NCBI RefSeq assembly: GCF_014648475.1
Contig: NZ_BMRE01000054.1
Span: 1-50,909, forward strand
Direction: 5' to 3'
Origin: Lentzea flava
GTDB lineage: Bacteria; Actinomycetota; Actinomycetes; Mycobacteriales; Pseudonocardiaceae
DNA: 50,909 nt
Shown piece after piece: positions 18,399-27,434 of this stretch (position 1 is its first letter; every line of letters starts with the position of its first letter). The notes under the pieces are model-generated. The model had not been told where the DNA came from and made no database searches. It saw only the letters and a program-made list of their open reading frames with translations. The translations under genes were made by a program, and so were the position numbers.

Positions 18399-18735
18399 GT
18401 GGTCGTGGAGGACGTGGAGCAGCGTCTCCTCGCACTCGAGGAACGGGTCGCCGCGTTGGAGGCCGGCCGTACGCTGGTCGATCACCTGCGTGAACGCGTG
18501 GGTGACGGGGAGATCAGCTACGCCGGGTCGGTCGGATTCGACGACCGCGAGTACGCGTGGGCCAAGGACCACACGTACGCCGAGGTTGTCGCCGGCGACT
18601 GGAATCGCGCGGCCACGACGTTGGAGTCGCTCGGCAGCCCGGCCCGCCTGGCGTTGCTCGGCGAGCTGCTGCGGGCGCCACGCAACCGAGGGCAGCTGCA
18701 GGAGGCGCTTGGCGACTCCTCGACCTCCAACAACA
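18399..18735 (+). pseudogene. ArsR-like winged-helix regulator, 3' truncated
   Basis: From GTG 18399: a short coiled coil (EQRLLALEERVAALEAG), GSVGFDDREYAWAKDHTYAE, then the start of the winged helix (LESLGSPARLALLGELLRAP, GQLQEALGD). The recognition helix and wing are gone: after about 18717 the frame degenerates into non-conserved sequence running to a stop at 18869. Confidence 0.6.
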
Positions 18736-18878
18736 ATGATCACGGCGGCCGTCTCACGCCTTGCTTAACCGGTGTCGAAAGCCCTCGGGCTACTACGAGT
18801 TCTCAGACGCACGCTTCTCTTCACACTTACGCCGATCGGTCGTCGGCGGGGAACCGGCGGGGGTCCTAGGTTGCTGGT

Positions 18879-19460
18879 GTGGCCGGGCAGGGGGATCCTC
18901 ACTTACCGCGTTTGTTTGCACCGGGCGTCGCCGTGCTGCTCGGCTACGTCCTGCTGGTTGGCAACCCGTGGTTGAACCGGGATCTCACCATCGCGCTGTC
19001 CAGCGCCGACTCGGCCGCTCGCCTCGTCAACGTGATGCTCTCCTATCCGAGTTGGCACGTTGATGTCGACCGCGTCGGCCCGTTCGTGTTCTGGTTCGCG
19101 AATCTGCGGACGGTGCTGTTCGTGGCGTTGGCCGTCGCAGGACTGAACAGGGTGTCGCGCTGGGTCAGCGACACCGCGGGCGGTACGGGGCGGTTCGTCA
19201 CCACGGCCGGAGTGACGACGCTCGGCGCGGTGGTCGCCGGGCTGGCCTCCGCGGCTGCCGCGGTGGCGCTGGTGGACCCGCGATCGGCATTTCCGTACAT
19301 CCCGCCCGACCGGCCGGAGGAGTTCCTCCTGAGCGAGCTGGGCGTGTCGGCCTCGTTCGGTGTGCTGTTCGGCTTGGTGCTCGGTGGCGTCGTGGCCGGG
19401 CAGCGCCGGGCGCCCGCGAGCGAGGAACGTCGTGTCGACGCACCGAAGTCGTTGTGGTGA
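18879..19460 (+). CDS. Integral membrane protein, unknown function
   Basis: 193 aa, GTG start. About four hydrophobic helices: GVAVLLGYVLLVG near the N-terminus, VFWFANLRTVLFVALAVAGL, VTTLGAVVAGLASAAAAVAL and FGVLFGLVLGGVVAGQ, with a basic cytosolic tail. No family recognised. The stop is 10 nt before the next ATG, so it is co-transcribed with a larger membrane protein and probably works with it. Confidence 0.7.
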   Translation: MAGQGDPHLPRLFAPGVAVLLGYVLLVGNPWLNRDLTIALSSADSAARLVNVMLSYPSWHVDVDRVGPFVFWFANLRTVLFVALAVAGLNRVSRWVSDTAGGTGRFVTTAGVTTLGAVVAGLASAAAAVALVDPRSAFPYIPPDRPEEFLLSELGVSASFGVLFGLVLGGVVAGQRRAPASEERRVDAPKSLW

Positions 19461-19470
19461 AAGGGGATCG

Positions 19471-21342
19471 ATGAGCGAGCCGACCGCCTTCTCCCCCGAC
19501 GACACGACTCGCTATCTGTGCGTGGCGGCCAGGACCGACGAGCGCTTCGCCGAGCGGATGACCAAGGCGCTGCTGAACGACGACCTGCACGCCGTGGCGC
19601 CGTCGGTCGGGTTCTCGTTGCGCCCGGTGCTGCTGCACGCCCTGGCCGGGGTCCGGCAACGGCGGATGCGGGACTGGTGCCTGCTCGTGGCGACCGCGCT
19701 CGCGCTGATTCTCTCTCCACTGTGGACTCTCCTCGCCCTGCTGGTGATCCTTCCGGTCGGCGGCGGCCTCGCTCGGCGGGCCGGAGAGTCCCGCAGGCTG
19801 CGCGACGTCGTGTTCGCCCTGGGCGCCCTGGCGATCCTGCTGTTGCTGTCGGTGTCGATCGTGTCCGCGCTCGGCGTCGCCCCGGAACCGACGCGGAGAA
19901 GTCCGGCGCCGGAGCCGCCGGTCGCGGAGTGGCTGGTCGGCGTGCCGTGGCTCGCGCTGCTGACGGGTCTGGTGATGTACGGGCTGGTGGTGTGGAGCGA
20001 GTGGCAGACCCGGCAGACGTTGCTGGGTGAGCTGACCCGAGCCGCGTTCCGGCCCGATGAGGCGCCGCCGTTGCCGTCCGGTCAGGCGTGGTTGTCCGAC
20101 CGGCTGGCGGCGATCGACGAAGCCGAGCGCGGCAACGTGACGATCTACTCCGGCTTCACCCCGTTCATCGGCCACGGCCCGCTCGTGTCGACGTGGTCGT
20201 TCGCCCTGCCGTTGCAACGACGTGACGCCGCCGAGGACGAGGAAAGCGTGGTGCGGCTCGACACCGTCGATCTCGTCACGCACGTCCGGGACCGGCTGGC
20301 CGGCATCGGCGTCGAGCCCGACGAGCTGCCCGGCCTGCTGCTCGCCGAGCGGGCCTTCGTCAGCGGCAACGCGCTCACCATGCACCCGGCCCTGCTGCCC
20401 GAACGCGACCAGACACCTCGGCAGCATCTGGCCGGCGAGGACCTGGCCCGGCTCGCCGCACGTCCGCACGGCTCTGCGCGGCACTACCTGTGCGCGCAGG
20501 TCCCGTCCTGGGGCGGTGAGGTGGTGGCCAGCACGTTCCTGCACTTCTCCACCGACGGGCGGCTGCTCCACCTGCAGTGCGACCGGACCGTGCTGGGCCC
20601 GTTGTGGCGGCAGTACCACGACGTGGACCGGATCAGCCCGGTGCTGACCGCGGGCGCGATCGGTCGTCTCCTGGCGAGGGCGGCGAGCGGCTTGGCGAGC
20701 GCGGTGCCACGCGCGCCTGCCCGGGTGTTGCGTGACGCCACGTTCCACTGGCGCTGTCAACGACACCGCGCCGTGGAGCGGGCGATCGCCCTGCAGGACC
20801 TCAGCTACGACTACGGTGCCCGGTTCAGCGTCCGCGAGCAGGCCACGGACGCCAACTACCACAACTACTTCCAGAAGACCGACGCCGCCAAGCACCTCAA
20901 GCTGATCGAACGGCACGTGCTGGCCGCGCTGCTGGACTTCCTCGACGAGCACGGCGTGGACACCACCGAGTTCCGCAACCGCCAGATGACGATCCTCAAC
21001 CAGGGCATCATCCAGACCGGCGGCGTCAGCAACATCGGCAACCAGGCCGTCGGCCAGAACGCCCGCGCGGTCAGCCACGGCCTGAGCTTCACCGCCGCAC
21101 CGGCCAACACCGAGCTGATGACCCAGCTGATGGCGTTGCTGGAACGTCATAGCGCGGAAGTCCCGGAAGAGACCGTCGAAGTCGCCGAGGAGCTGCAGGA
21201 CGAGCTGGACGCGCCGGAGCCCGATCGCGGTGTGATCGCACGGATGCTCGAGCGGCTCACCAACCTGGTCAAGCCCGTCGCCCCGCTGGTCGAGGCGGTC
21301 GGTGAGCTGACCAAGTCGGTCAACTCGGCGTTCGGCGAATAA
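19471..21342 (+). CDS. Large membrane-anchored protein of unknown function
   Basis: 623 aa; ATG 19471 preceded by AAAGGGG. After about 45 soluble residues come roughly four TM helices (DWCLLVATALALILSPLWTL, VVFALGALAILLLLSVSIV, LVGVPWLALLTGLVMYGLVV), then some 430 residues of cytosolic region. Near the end is a Gly/Asn-rich strip (GIIQTGGVSNIGNQAVGQNA), like the short beta 'bead' seen in actinobacterial NTPase-linked conflict proteins, followed by a helical tail (EVAEELQDELDAPEPD). No enzyme motif is evident. A signalling or stress-sensing role is possible but unsupported. Confidence 0.75.
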   Translation: MSEPTAFSPDDTTRYLCVAARTDERFAERMTKALLNDDLHAVAPSVGFSLRPVLLHALAGVRQRRMRDWCLLVATALALILSPLWTLLALLVILPVGGGLARRAGESRRLRDVVFALGALAILLLLSVSIVSALGVAPEPTRRSPAPEPPVAEWLVGVPWLALLTGLVMYGLVVWSEWQTRQTLLGELTRAAFRPDEAPPLPSGQAWLSDRLAAIDEAERGNVTIYSGFTPFIGHGPLVSTWSFALPLQRRDAAEDEESVVRLDTVDLVTHVRDRLAGIGVEPDELPGLLLAERAFVSGNALTMHPALLPERDQTPRQHLAGEDLARLAARPHGSARHYLCAQVPSWGGEVVASTFLHFSTDGRLLHLQCDRTVLGPLWRQYHDVDRISPVLTAGAIGRLLARAASGLASAVPRAPARVLRDATFHWRCQRHRAVERAIALQDLSYDYGARFSVREQATDANYHNYFQKTDAAKHLKLIERHVLAALLDFLDEHGVDTTEFRNRQMTILNQGIIQTGGVSNIGNQAVGQNARAVSHGLSFTAAPANTELMTQLMALLERHSAEVPEETVEVAEELQDELDAPEPDRGVIARMLERLTNLVKPVAPLVEAVGELTKSVNSAFGE

Positions 21343-22015
21343 CACCGGCACGGTCTCCCACCAGTCCATGACGCCGATACATGCTCGGCGCGTACTTCCT
21401 TGCGCGCCACCGAGAGCAGCGGCATCAGCGCCAGAGCCGCCAGCACGAGGCCACTGACGGCACCCCAGGGCCATCAAGGCGTGCTCGAGGCGCGAACGCA
21501 AAGCGACTCAGTCCCGACCGCATGAAAGCTCGGGATTCAAGGACAAATCAAGGCCAATTCCTGAGTGCGCCGTTCAGCACGGCTCACCAGCCGATGAAGA
21601 ATTCCACCAAACCAGGAATGGCGCATTCAAGCGACCGGAACCAGACATCGCCAAGTGGGTGTTTCAACTGACTTCGCACGATCCCGACGTTGCCCATCAG
21701 CAGGTGGCTCACCCCGCGCAATCAACCATCCAACCGTCGTCACGTCACCCGCATGACCTCGTCAGCCCGGTAAGGTAAGCACTGGTCAGGCACGTCTCTC
21801 GTGAGTTGAAGGCTCCGAGTGCTGGACACCCTCTGACACTTCCATCGCCGGTCGAGCTTCACCGAGCTGCTGTTTCCCCAGTGCTGGTTCGCGCAATCGA
21901 GAGGAAACGGCCTGATGTTCCTCCGCACGGGAAAGTGTGCTCCAATCGTGGCTGGGTGGCCTTGTAAGGTACGAGGGAAGCTCACTCGGAACACGACTCA
22001 CTTGAAAGGTGGACC
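21343..22015. other. Intergenic region without a convincing gene
   Basis: About 670 bp. Around 21375-21480 the minus strand reads SGLVLAALALMPLLSVARKE, possibly a scrap of a transporter C-terminus. The rest is lower in GC than its neighbours, with no good ORF; it must hold the promoter of the operon starting at 22016. I see no clear terminator. Confidence 0.4.
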
Positions 22016-22531
22016 GTGCTCGACGCGCGCAACCACCAGGGGAAGTTCGGCGCCGATTACATCCGGGTGCTGGCTTCCAGCGCGGGCCTGATCTGGTCTG
22101 AGGACGACGTCGACCTGGACGGGATCGACCTCTGCATCAAGCTGCCCGGTCGCACTCCGCGGGGTTTCTCGCCCCGGATCGACGTGCAGATCAAGACCGT
22201 CTCGAAGCTGGAACCTCGGCACGGTGTGATCGACTTCCGCGGACTGGACGAGAGGCAGTTCTCCAAGCTGGCGGGCAAGGAGTTCCTCGTGCCCCGTTAC
22301 CTGTTCGTCGTCCACGTGCCGCCGAGCGCGGACCTGTACGCGGACCTCAGCACATCCGGCTTGTTGCTGCGGCACATCGGCTACTACGTGTCTTTGCGGG
22401 ACCGGCTCCCGATTGAGGCCCCTGACCACCGCCGGCGTACGAAGGTCGAAGTGCCTGTGGGCAACGTTCTCACGGCGAGGAGCCTCCGCGACCTCGTTAC
22501 CCACAACGCGCTCCTGCCAGCGGCGACATGA
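22016..22531 (+). CDS. DUF4365-type PD-(D/E)XK nuclease-like protein
   Basis: 171 aa from GTG 22016, with AAAGGTGG upstream. Core pattern: helix GKFGADYIRVLASSAGL, then EDDVDLDGIDLCIKL and DVQIKTVSK, the D...(E/D)xK signature of restriction-like DUF4365 domains (Asp of DGIDL and the QIK Lys). DUF4365 proteins are found as nuclease effectors in defence and toxin contexts. Its stop overlaps the next ATG (ATGA). As first gene of an operon ending with a HerA-like ATPase, it is the likely DNA-cleaving component; not demonstrated. Confidence 0.75.
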   Translation: MLDARNHQGKFGADYIRVLASSAGLIWSEDDVDLDGIDLCIKLPGRTPRGFSPRIDVQIKTVSKLEPRHGVIDFRGLDERQFSKLAGKEFLVPRYLFVVHVPPSADLYADLSTSGLLLRHIGYYVSLRDRLPIEAPDHRRRTKVEVPVGNVLTARSLRDLVTHNALLPAAT

Positions 22532-23547
22532 CGGCCTTCCCACGCGTCGAGCAGATCGTCGGCTACCTGACCGCCAAGGGATGGAAGATCACGGGTCACT
22601 GGCGCGGCGCCGATGTCTGGACCCGACACGAGTTCGACGTTCTGCTACCTCCTGGCGGAGGTACCGCCGACACCGCGTCACGAATGCGTGACCTGATCAT
22701 CTGTGTGGCCGACGCCGAGGAGCGCTCTCCCCGTTCCGTGGCAAGAGAGATGGCGCTGCCGGAGTCCGACGTGGTGTCTTATCGCGTCGCGCTGCCCGAG
22801 TTCGCCGCCGTTTCACTCGGAGCAGGTCTTCGGGCGGTGAGGGCAGTCAGGGACCTGATCACCACATGTGCCCGCGCGGCGATCGACGACGTGCCCGGCA
22901 CGGACAGCCGGACGCCTGGTCGGCTGGTCGAGCGGACCTCCGTCTCCACCGCCGACGAAGGCTTCGGACTCGATTTGCTCATCCCGGTCCACCACGAGAC
23001 CGCCCCACACTTTGGTCGAGCGACCACGACACGCCTGTTGCGCGCATCGAATGCCGCCTTGGCAGCTGATGGGCCGGACGCTGCCGGTCTGGACGTGTTC
23101 TCAGCTCTGGCGGACCTGGCGGGTGAACGCCGTGGCTCGCCGTTTGACCTGGTCTTCCGCTGGGCTACCGCACTGCCCACCGAGTGGGCGGAAACCTCTC
23201 TGCACTTTCCGCGGGACTTCGGCGCGGACGTCAGTGCAAGCCGGTCAAAAGCAGTGCCGGCCGCAGCCCGAGGCATCGTCCAGGGCCGGGTCACACGGCT
23301 GGCCCACGACGGTCCACGCCGTGTGGTCACGGTGCGAGGTGCACTGCTGCTGGACGGGCGACCGATCGGCCGAGAACGTGCCGTCCGGGTGCGGGTTGAG
23401 GATCAGCAGACCTATCTCGCCGCTGTCGAGGCGCACGCCGCCGAACTCCTCGTCCGAGTGGAGGGTGGCGCTGAGATCACTGGCGCGAAGTACGGCATCG
23501 TGGTGGAACCGGGAGGCTTCACCGTTGTCGATGGAGAACGCGGATGA
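22528..23547 (+). CDS. Hypothetical protein of the DUF4365/HerA operon
   Basis: 339 aa, unknown family. N-terminal about 75 residues (VEQIVGYLTAKGWKITGHW, then ADVWTRHEFDVLLP) form a small alpha/beta unit; the middle (SVSTADEGFGLDLLIPVHHE) and C-terminal halves look globular, with a strand-rich end (TRLAHDGPRRVVTVRGALLL). No TM helix and no catalytic motif that I can name. Four-nt overlaps with both neighbours imply stoichiometric production, so it is probably a structural or sensor subunit of the system. Confidence 0.75.
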   Translation: MTAFPRVEQIVGYLTAKGWKITGHWRGADVWTRHEFDVLLPPGGGTADTASRMRDLIICVADAEERSPRSVAREMALPESDVVSYRVALPEFAAVSLGAGLRAVRAVRDLITTCARAAIDDVPGTDSRTPGRLVERTSVSTADEGFGLDLLIPVHHETAPHFGRATTTRLLRASNAALAADGPDAAGLDVFSALADLAGERRGSPFDLVFRWATALPTEWAETSLHFPRDFGADVSASRSKAVPAAARGIVQGRVTRLAHDGPRRVVTVRGALLLDGRPIGRERAVRVRVEDQQTYLAAVEAHAAELLVRVEGGAEITGAKYGIVVEPGGFTVVDGERG

Positions 23548-24176
23548 CCGCGGGAACGGAAACGGGGATGCCCGAAGAACAGCTGACCATTCGCGAGCGC
23601 GCCGCATTGCTGGTGCTGATGGCTGAGGCCCGCGAGTTGACCAACGCGGAGCTGCGCGACCTGGCCGGCTTGACCATCGACGGTGATTGCCGTCGCCGCC
23701 TCAACGATCTCGGGCTGGTAGCGAGCAACCTGGTCGGCCGCGCTTACGTGCACGACCTCACCGACCAAGGCGCCTTGTGGTGCAAGGCCGAACTGTCCGC
23801 GCCGCGACCTCCCCGGGCCGGATACCTGGGTGGTGCCCTCTACGTCGTGCTGGCCGGCGTGCGACGCCATCTGGAGACCGACGGCCGGGTCCTCGGCGAG
23901 TTCTTCACTCCTGACTTGGGACGTCGGATCGAGACCTCCTACCGCGCACTGGCAACCAGGCCCGGCGGCACGGTGTCCCTGCGGGCGCTGCGTGAACACC
24001 TCGATGACGTGCCGGCCGACCGGCTCGACCTGGCGCTGACGGCCCTTGCGGAACGCCCTGACGTCCACCTGTGGGCCGAAGCCGACCAGAAGTCGCTGAC
24101 CGATCCGGACAGGCAGGCCGCCCTCGTGCTCGGCGGCAGCCCTCGTCACACCTTGGTGATCGAGGCAGTCCGGTGA
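23544..24176 (+). CDS. Hypothetical protein with a winged-helix-like N-terminus, DUF4365/HerA operon
   Basis: 210 aa. Residues about 14-75 (LTIRERAALLVLMAEARELT, NAELRDLAGLTI, CRRRLNDLGLV) look like a winged-helix fold; the C-terminal third (VSLRALREHLDDVPADRLDL) may be a second one. Possible DNA-binding or adaptor subunit. Overlaps the neighbours by 4 nt at both ends (ATGA, GTGA). Confidence 0.7.
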   Translation: MTAGTETGMPEEQLTIRERAALLVLMAEARELTNAELRDLAGLTIDGDCRRRLNDLGLVASNLVGRAYVHDLTDQGALWCKAELSAPRPPRAGYLGGALYVVLAGVRRHLETDGRVLGEFFTPDLGRRIETSYRALATRPGGTVSLRALREHLDDVPADRLDLALTALAERPDVHLWAEADQKSLTDPDRQAALVLGGSPRHTLVIEAVR

Positions 24177-27100
24177 AGGAGGATCAGCGTCACGCACTGA
24201 CTTCAGTGCAGTGCAGCTGGGCGATGACGCCGGACGACATCTGGAGTCCCATGCATCACCACGTCGATGGCCTGCACCCGCGCGCCGTCAACGAGATCAC
24301 CCAGGCCGTCGCCGCCGCGGGAAGACGCCCGCAAGCCAGTCCTATGGACATCGTGCTGCGAGGAGAACGCGGCGTGGGCAAAACGCACATGCTCGGCTGG
24401 CTCCGGCAGCACGTACAGCAGCAAGGCGGGTCGTTCTTCCTGCTCAAGCTCCTCGACCGCGACACGTTCTGGGCAGGAGCGGTGCACGGCGTGGTCAGCG
24501 GCCTACTCGACCGCCAAGGAGGCCAGCTCGGGCGTCTGCTCGGTGAGCTCGCCCGCCTCACCGAGCAGGACCGCGAAACGAGCATGCGCCTCACGGGCAC
24601 CCTTCCGGTTCGCAGGCACGACATCGACGCCCTGATCCACGGACTGCGCTCGCTCGACGCCCAGGTCGCCATCGAATGCCAGGACACACTGCGGGCCCTT
24701 GTCCTGTATCGAGCACAAGGCAAGCCGTCGGAAGCGGGTAACGCCTACCTCGTCCTGCCGGATGGTGTGGAGGCCGCGGACCGGGCGGAATGGGGATTTC
24801 GCGCCCAGTCCCGTTCTCCGCAGCTCCTGCTCGGTGACTTGTCCAAGATCTTCGCGCTGACCGGTCCGGTCGTCATGGCCGTCGACCAGATCGACAGCGT
24901 CATCAGCCAGGCCGCCGACTCACCGGGAGAGCAAGCCCTGGTCGACCGTCTGGCCGACGGGCTCATGCGGCTGCGAGAGGAGACCAGGCGCACCATCGTG
25001 GTGGCGACCTGTCTGCCCCGCTCGTGGGAGCTCATCGAGCATCACGCCGTCAACTCCGCGGCCGGCCGGTTCCGCGTACTCGACCTGCGCACCGCCATGC
25101 CCAGCACCGCCGTGGCCACCGCGATCGTGGAGCGGCACCTTGCCAGTCTCTATGGCGAGATCGGCTTTCCGCCCCCGCACGCCACCTGGCCCGTACACCC
25201 GTCCGCGTTCACAGGCCGAGACGTGGCCCACTGGACACCTCGACGACTTCTGCAACGCGTGGACGAGCACATTCGCTGGTGTCTCACCCACGACACCGTC
25301 GAGGAACTGCAGGACTTCGCCGCCGCTGTGGCCGACTCCGCGATCCAGCCGGCCGCGGACTCACAGGAAGCGAACGAAGTCGACGCCCTGTTCCAACGCC
25401 TGTACGACACCGCCGACATTCTTTCTCCTCTGGACCACCAGCAGGAGGACGAACGCATGCAGGCGTTGGTTGGCGCCGCGCTACATTGCTTCGTGCTCGA
25501 ACAGGGCACCAACGGCCCCGCGCTGACCGTCGACGCACCGCGTGGCGGCAAGCCGCCACTGCACGCCCGGCTGCGCCTCACCATCGACGAAGCCAGCGAA
25601 GACGAAGTCCACTGGAGCTTCCGCGCCATCGCCCACCCCAGCAGCGCCACGGCTGTGCTGACCCGGCTCAAGTCCGCGAAACTGGAGGCCGAGCTCCGCC
25701 GCGGAAACGACAAGCGTCATCTGGTGGTGCTGCGCAACATCGCCTTCTCCGATGGGCCCGTCACCAAGGCGGCGCTGAAAGAGTTTCGCTCTGACGGAGG
25801 CCTGGACCTGCCGATCGCCGAGAGCGATCTGCGCCTGTTCAGCGCATTGGAGAAGTTGCGCGATCAGCCACCGCCAGGATTCCTGCAGTGGTTGCTCACC
25901 CGCCGCCCTGCGACCTCCTCGCAGCTGCTGACGAGAGCACTGGCCGACCTCGACCACTTCACGGCATCGCCGGACCCGCAAGTTCGCCACGACGTCCCCG
26001 ATCCGGTGCCGGAGTGGCCGGGGGTCAGCGGCACACTTGCCGACACCCACGGCGACCACCCCGCTACCGCGTCCGAGAAGGAAACCGACGCGCTGAGGGA
26101 GGCCACTGCCGCAGCACTGCCATCAACCAACGACGAGCCGAGCGTGCACCTGGGCATCAGTGTCGTGACCAACACGCCGTTCACCGTCCCGCTCGCCTTG
26201 CTGCGCAAGCACACCGTCGTCTTCGCCGGCAGCGGCTCGGGTAAGACCGTGCTACTGCGCCGCTTGGTCGAGGAAGCCGCTCTGCACGGGGTTTCCTCGA
26301 TTCTCATCGACACCAACAACGACCTCGCCCGGCTGGGCGATCCCTGGCCTTCCCCGCCCGATCTTTGGGGTCCCGGCGACGCCGAGCGCGCCGCTCGCTA
26401 CCTGCGTGAAACCGACGTGGTGATCTGGACACCACGACGCGAGGCCGGCAGACCGCTCACCCTCGACCCGTTGCCCGGCTTCGACCGCGAACCCGATGAT
26501 CCGGACGAGTTCCGCACCGCGATCGACGCTGCCGTGGCCGGGCTGATGCCCCGCACCAACCTCGGAGGCCGCAAAGCCACCACCGGCAAGGCCGTCCTCA
26601 CCCAAGGCTTGACGCACTTCGTCCGCGGCGGAGGTGGGGAACTGCGGGACTTCCTCGCGTTCCTGGCCGACCTGCCGCCTGGGGTCAGCACCGTGCGCGA
26701 CGCCGCCCGGCTCGCTTCCGACATGGCGGACGGCCTCAACGCCGAGATGATCAACGACCCCGTGTTCGGCGGGGCAGGGGAACGGCTCGACCCCGGTGTG
26801 CTGCTCACACCTCAGGCAGGCAAGCGGGCCAGGGTGTCCGTGATCAGCTGCATCGGCCTGCCCAACGACGATCAGCGCCAGACCTTCGTCAACCAGCTCC
26901 AGCTCGCTCTGTTCTCGTGGGTCAAGCGCAATCCCGCCAGGGACCGCCCGCTCGGCGGGCTCTTCGTGCTGGACGAAGCCCAGACGTTCGCGTCCTCCCG
27001 CACCATGACGGCCTCCACGCAGAGCACACTCACCCTGGCGTCGCAGGCGCGCAAGTACGGGCTGGGCATGGTCTACGCGACACAGGCGCCCAAAGCGCTG

Positions 27101-27394
27101 CACAACGTGGTCTCCGGTAACGCCGCAACCCAATTCTTCGGACTGCTCAACGCACCCGTTCAGATCCGAGCCGCAACCGAGCTGGCGCGTGCCAAAGGCG
27201 GCCACATCGACGACGTCTCCCGCCTGCCCGCCGGCCAGTTCTACGGCGCCACCGAGGGCACCGGCCTCTCGAAGATCCAGGTGCCGATGTGCTTGAGCCA
27301 CCACCCGCCGACCGCATTGACAGAGGAGGACGTCTTGAAGCGCGCCCAGGCATCCTCGGCGGAGTTGCCCAACAGCGAGAGTGACTTGGCCTGA
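24173..27394 (+). CDS. Tandem P-loop ATPase with HerA/FtsK-like C-terminal motor
   Basis: 1073 aa from GTG 24173 overlapping the preceding stop as GTGA. First ATPase (about 40-330): Walker A RGERGVGKT (63-71), Walker B VVMAVDQID (about 233), AAA/STAND-like. A middle region of about 350 residues has no clear motif. Second ATPase (about 650-1050): Walker A FAGSGSGKTVLL (about 685), SILIDTNNDLARLGDPW, Walker B GGLFVLDEAQTF (about 930), and SQARKYGLGMVYATQAP, all typical of HerA/VirD4-like hexameric translocases. HerA motors pair with nucleases in several antiphage systems; here the nuclease would be the DUF4365 protein. A loader-plus-motor fusion of this type is unusual. Confidence 0.85.
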   Translation: MKEDQRHALTSVQCSWAMTPDDIWSPMHHHVDGLHPRAVNEITQAVAAAGRRPQASPMDIVLRGERGVGKTHMLGWLRQHVQQQGGSFFLLKLLDRDTFWAGAVHGVVSGLLDRQGGQLGRLLGELARLTEQDRETSMRLTGTLPVRRHDIDALIHGLRSLDAQVAIECQDTLRALVLYRAQGKPSEAGNAYLVLPDGVEAADRAEWGFRAQSRSPQLLLGDLSKIFALTGPVVMAVDQIDSVISQAADSPGEQALVDRLADGLMRLREETRRTIVVATCLPRSWELIEHHAVNSAAGRFRVLDLRTAMPSTAVATAIVERHLASLYGEIGFPPPHATWPVHPSAFTGRDVAHWTPRRLLQRVDEHIRWCLTHDTVEELQDFAAAVADSAIQPAADSQEANEVDALFQRLYDTADILSPLDHQQEDERMQALVGAALHCFVLEQGTNGPALTVDAPRGGKPPLHARLRLTIDEASEDEVHWSFRAIAHPSSATAVLTRLKSAKLEAELRRGNDKRHLVVLRNIAFSDGPVTKAALKEFRSDGGLDLPIAESDLRLFSALEKLRDQPPPGFLQWLLTRRPATSSQLLTRALADLDHFTASPDPQVRHDVPDPVPEWPGVSGTLADTHGDHPATASEKETDALREATAAALPSTNDEPSVHLGISVVTNTPFTVPLALLRKHTVVFAGSGSGKTVLLRRLVEEAALHGVSSILIDTNNDLARLGDPWPSPPDLWGPGDAERAARYLRETDVVIWTPRREAGRPLTLDPLPGFDREPDDPDEFRTAIDAAVAGLMPRTNLGGRKATTGKAVLTQGLTHFVRGGGGELRDFLAFLADLPPGVSTVRDAARLASDMADGLNAEMINDPVFGGAGERLDPGVLLTPQAGKRARVSVISCIGLPNDDQRQTFVNQLQLALFSWVKRNPARDRPLGGLFVLDEAQTFASSRTMTASTQSTLTLASQARKYGLGMVYATQAPKALHNVVSGNAATQFFGLLNAPVQIRAATELARAKGGHIDDVSRLPAGQFYGATEGTGLSKIQVPMCLSHHPPTALTEEDVLKRAQASSAELPNSESDLA

Positions 27395-27434
27395 CTGGCG
27401 ACTTCACAGACCTCAGACACCTTGTGACACAACG

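Noticed and set aside
19198..21501. 767-aa minus-strand frame
   Set aside because: Shadow of the plus-strand membrane protein gene; Gln/Arg/His-rich composition with no fold signature.
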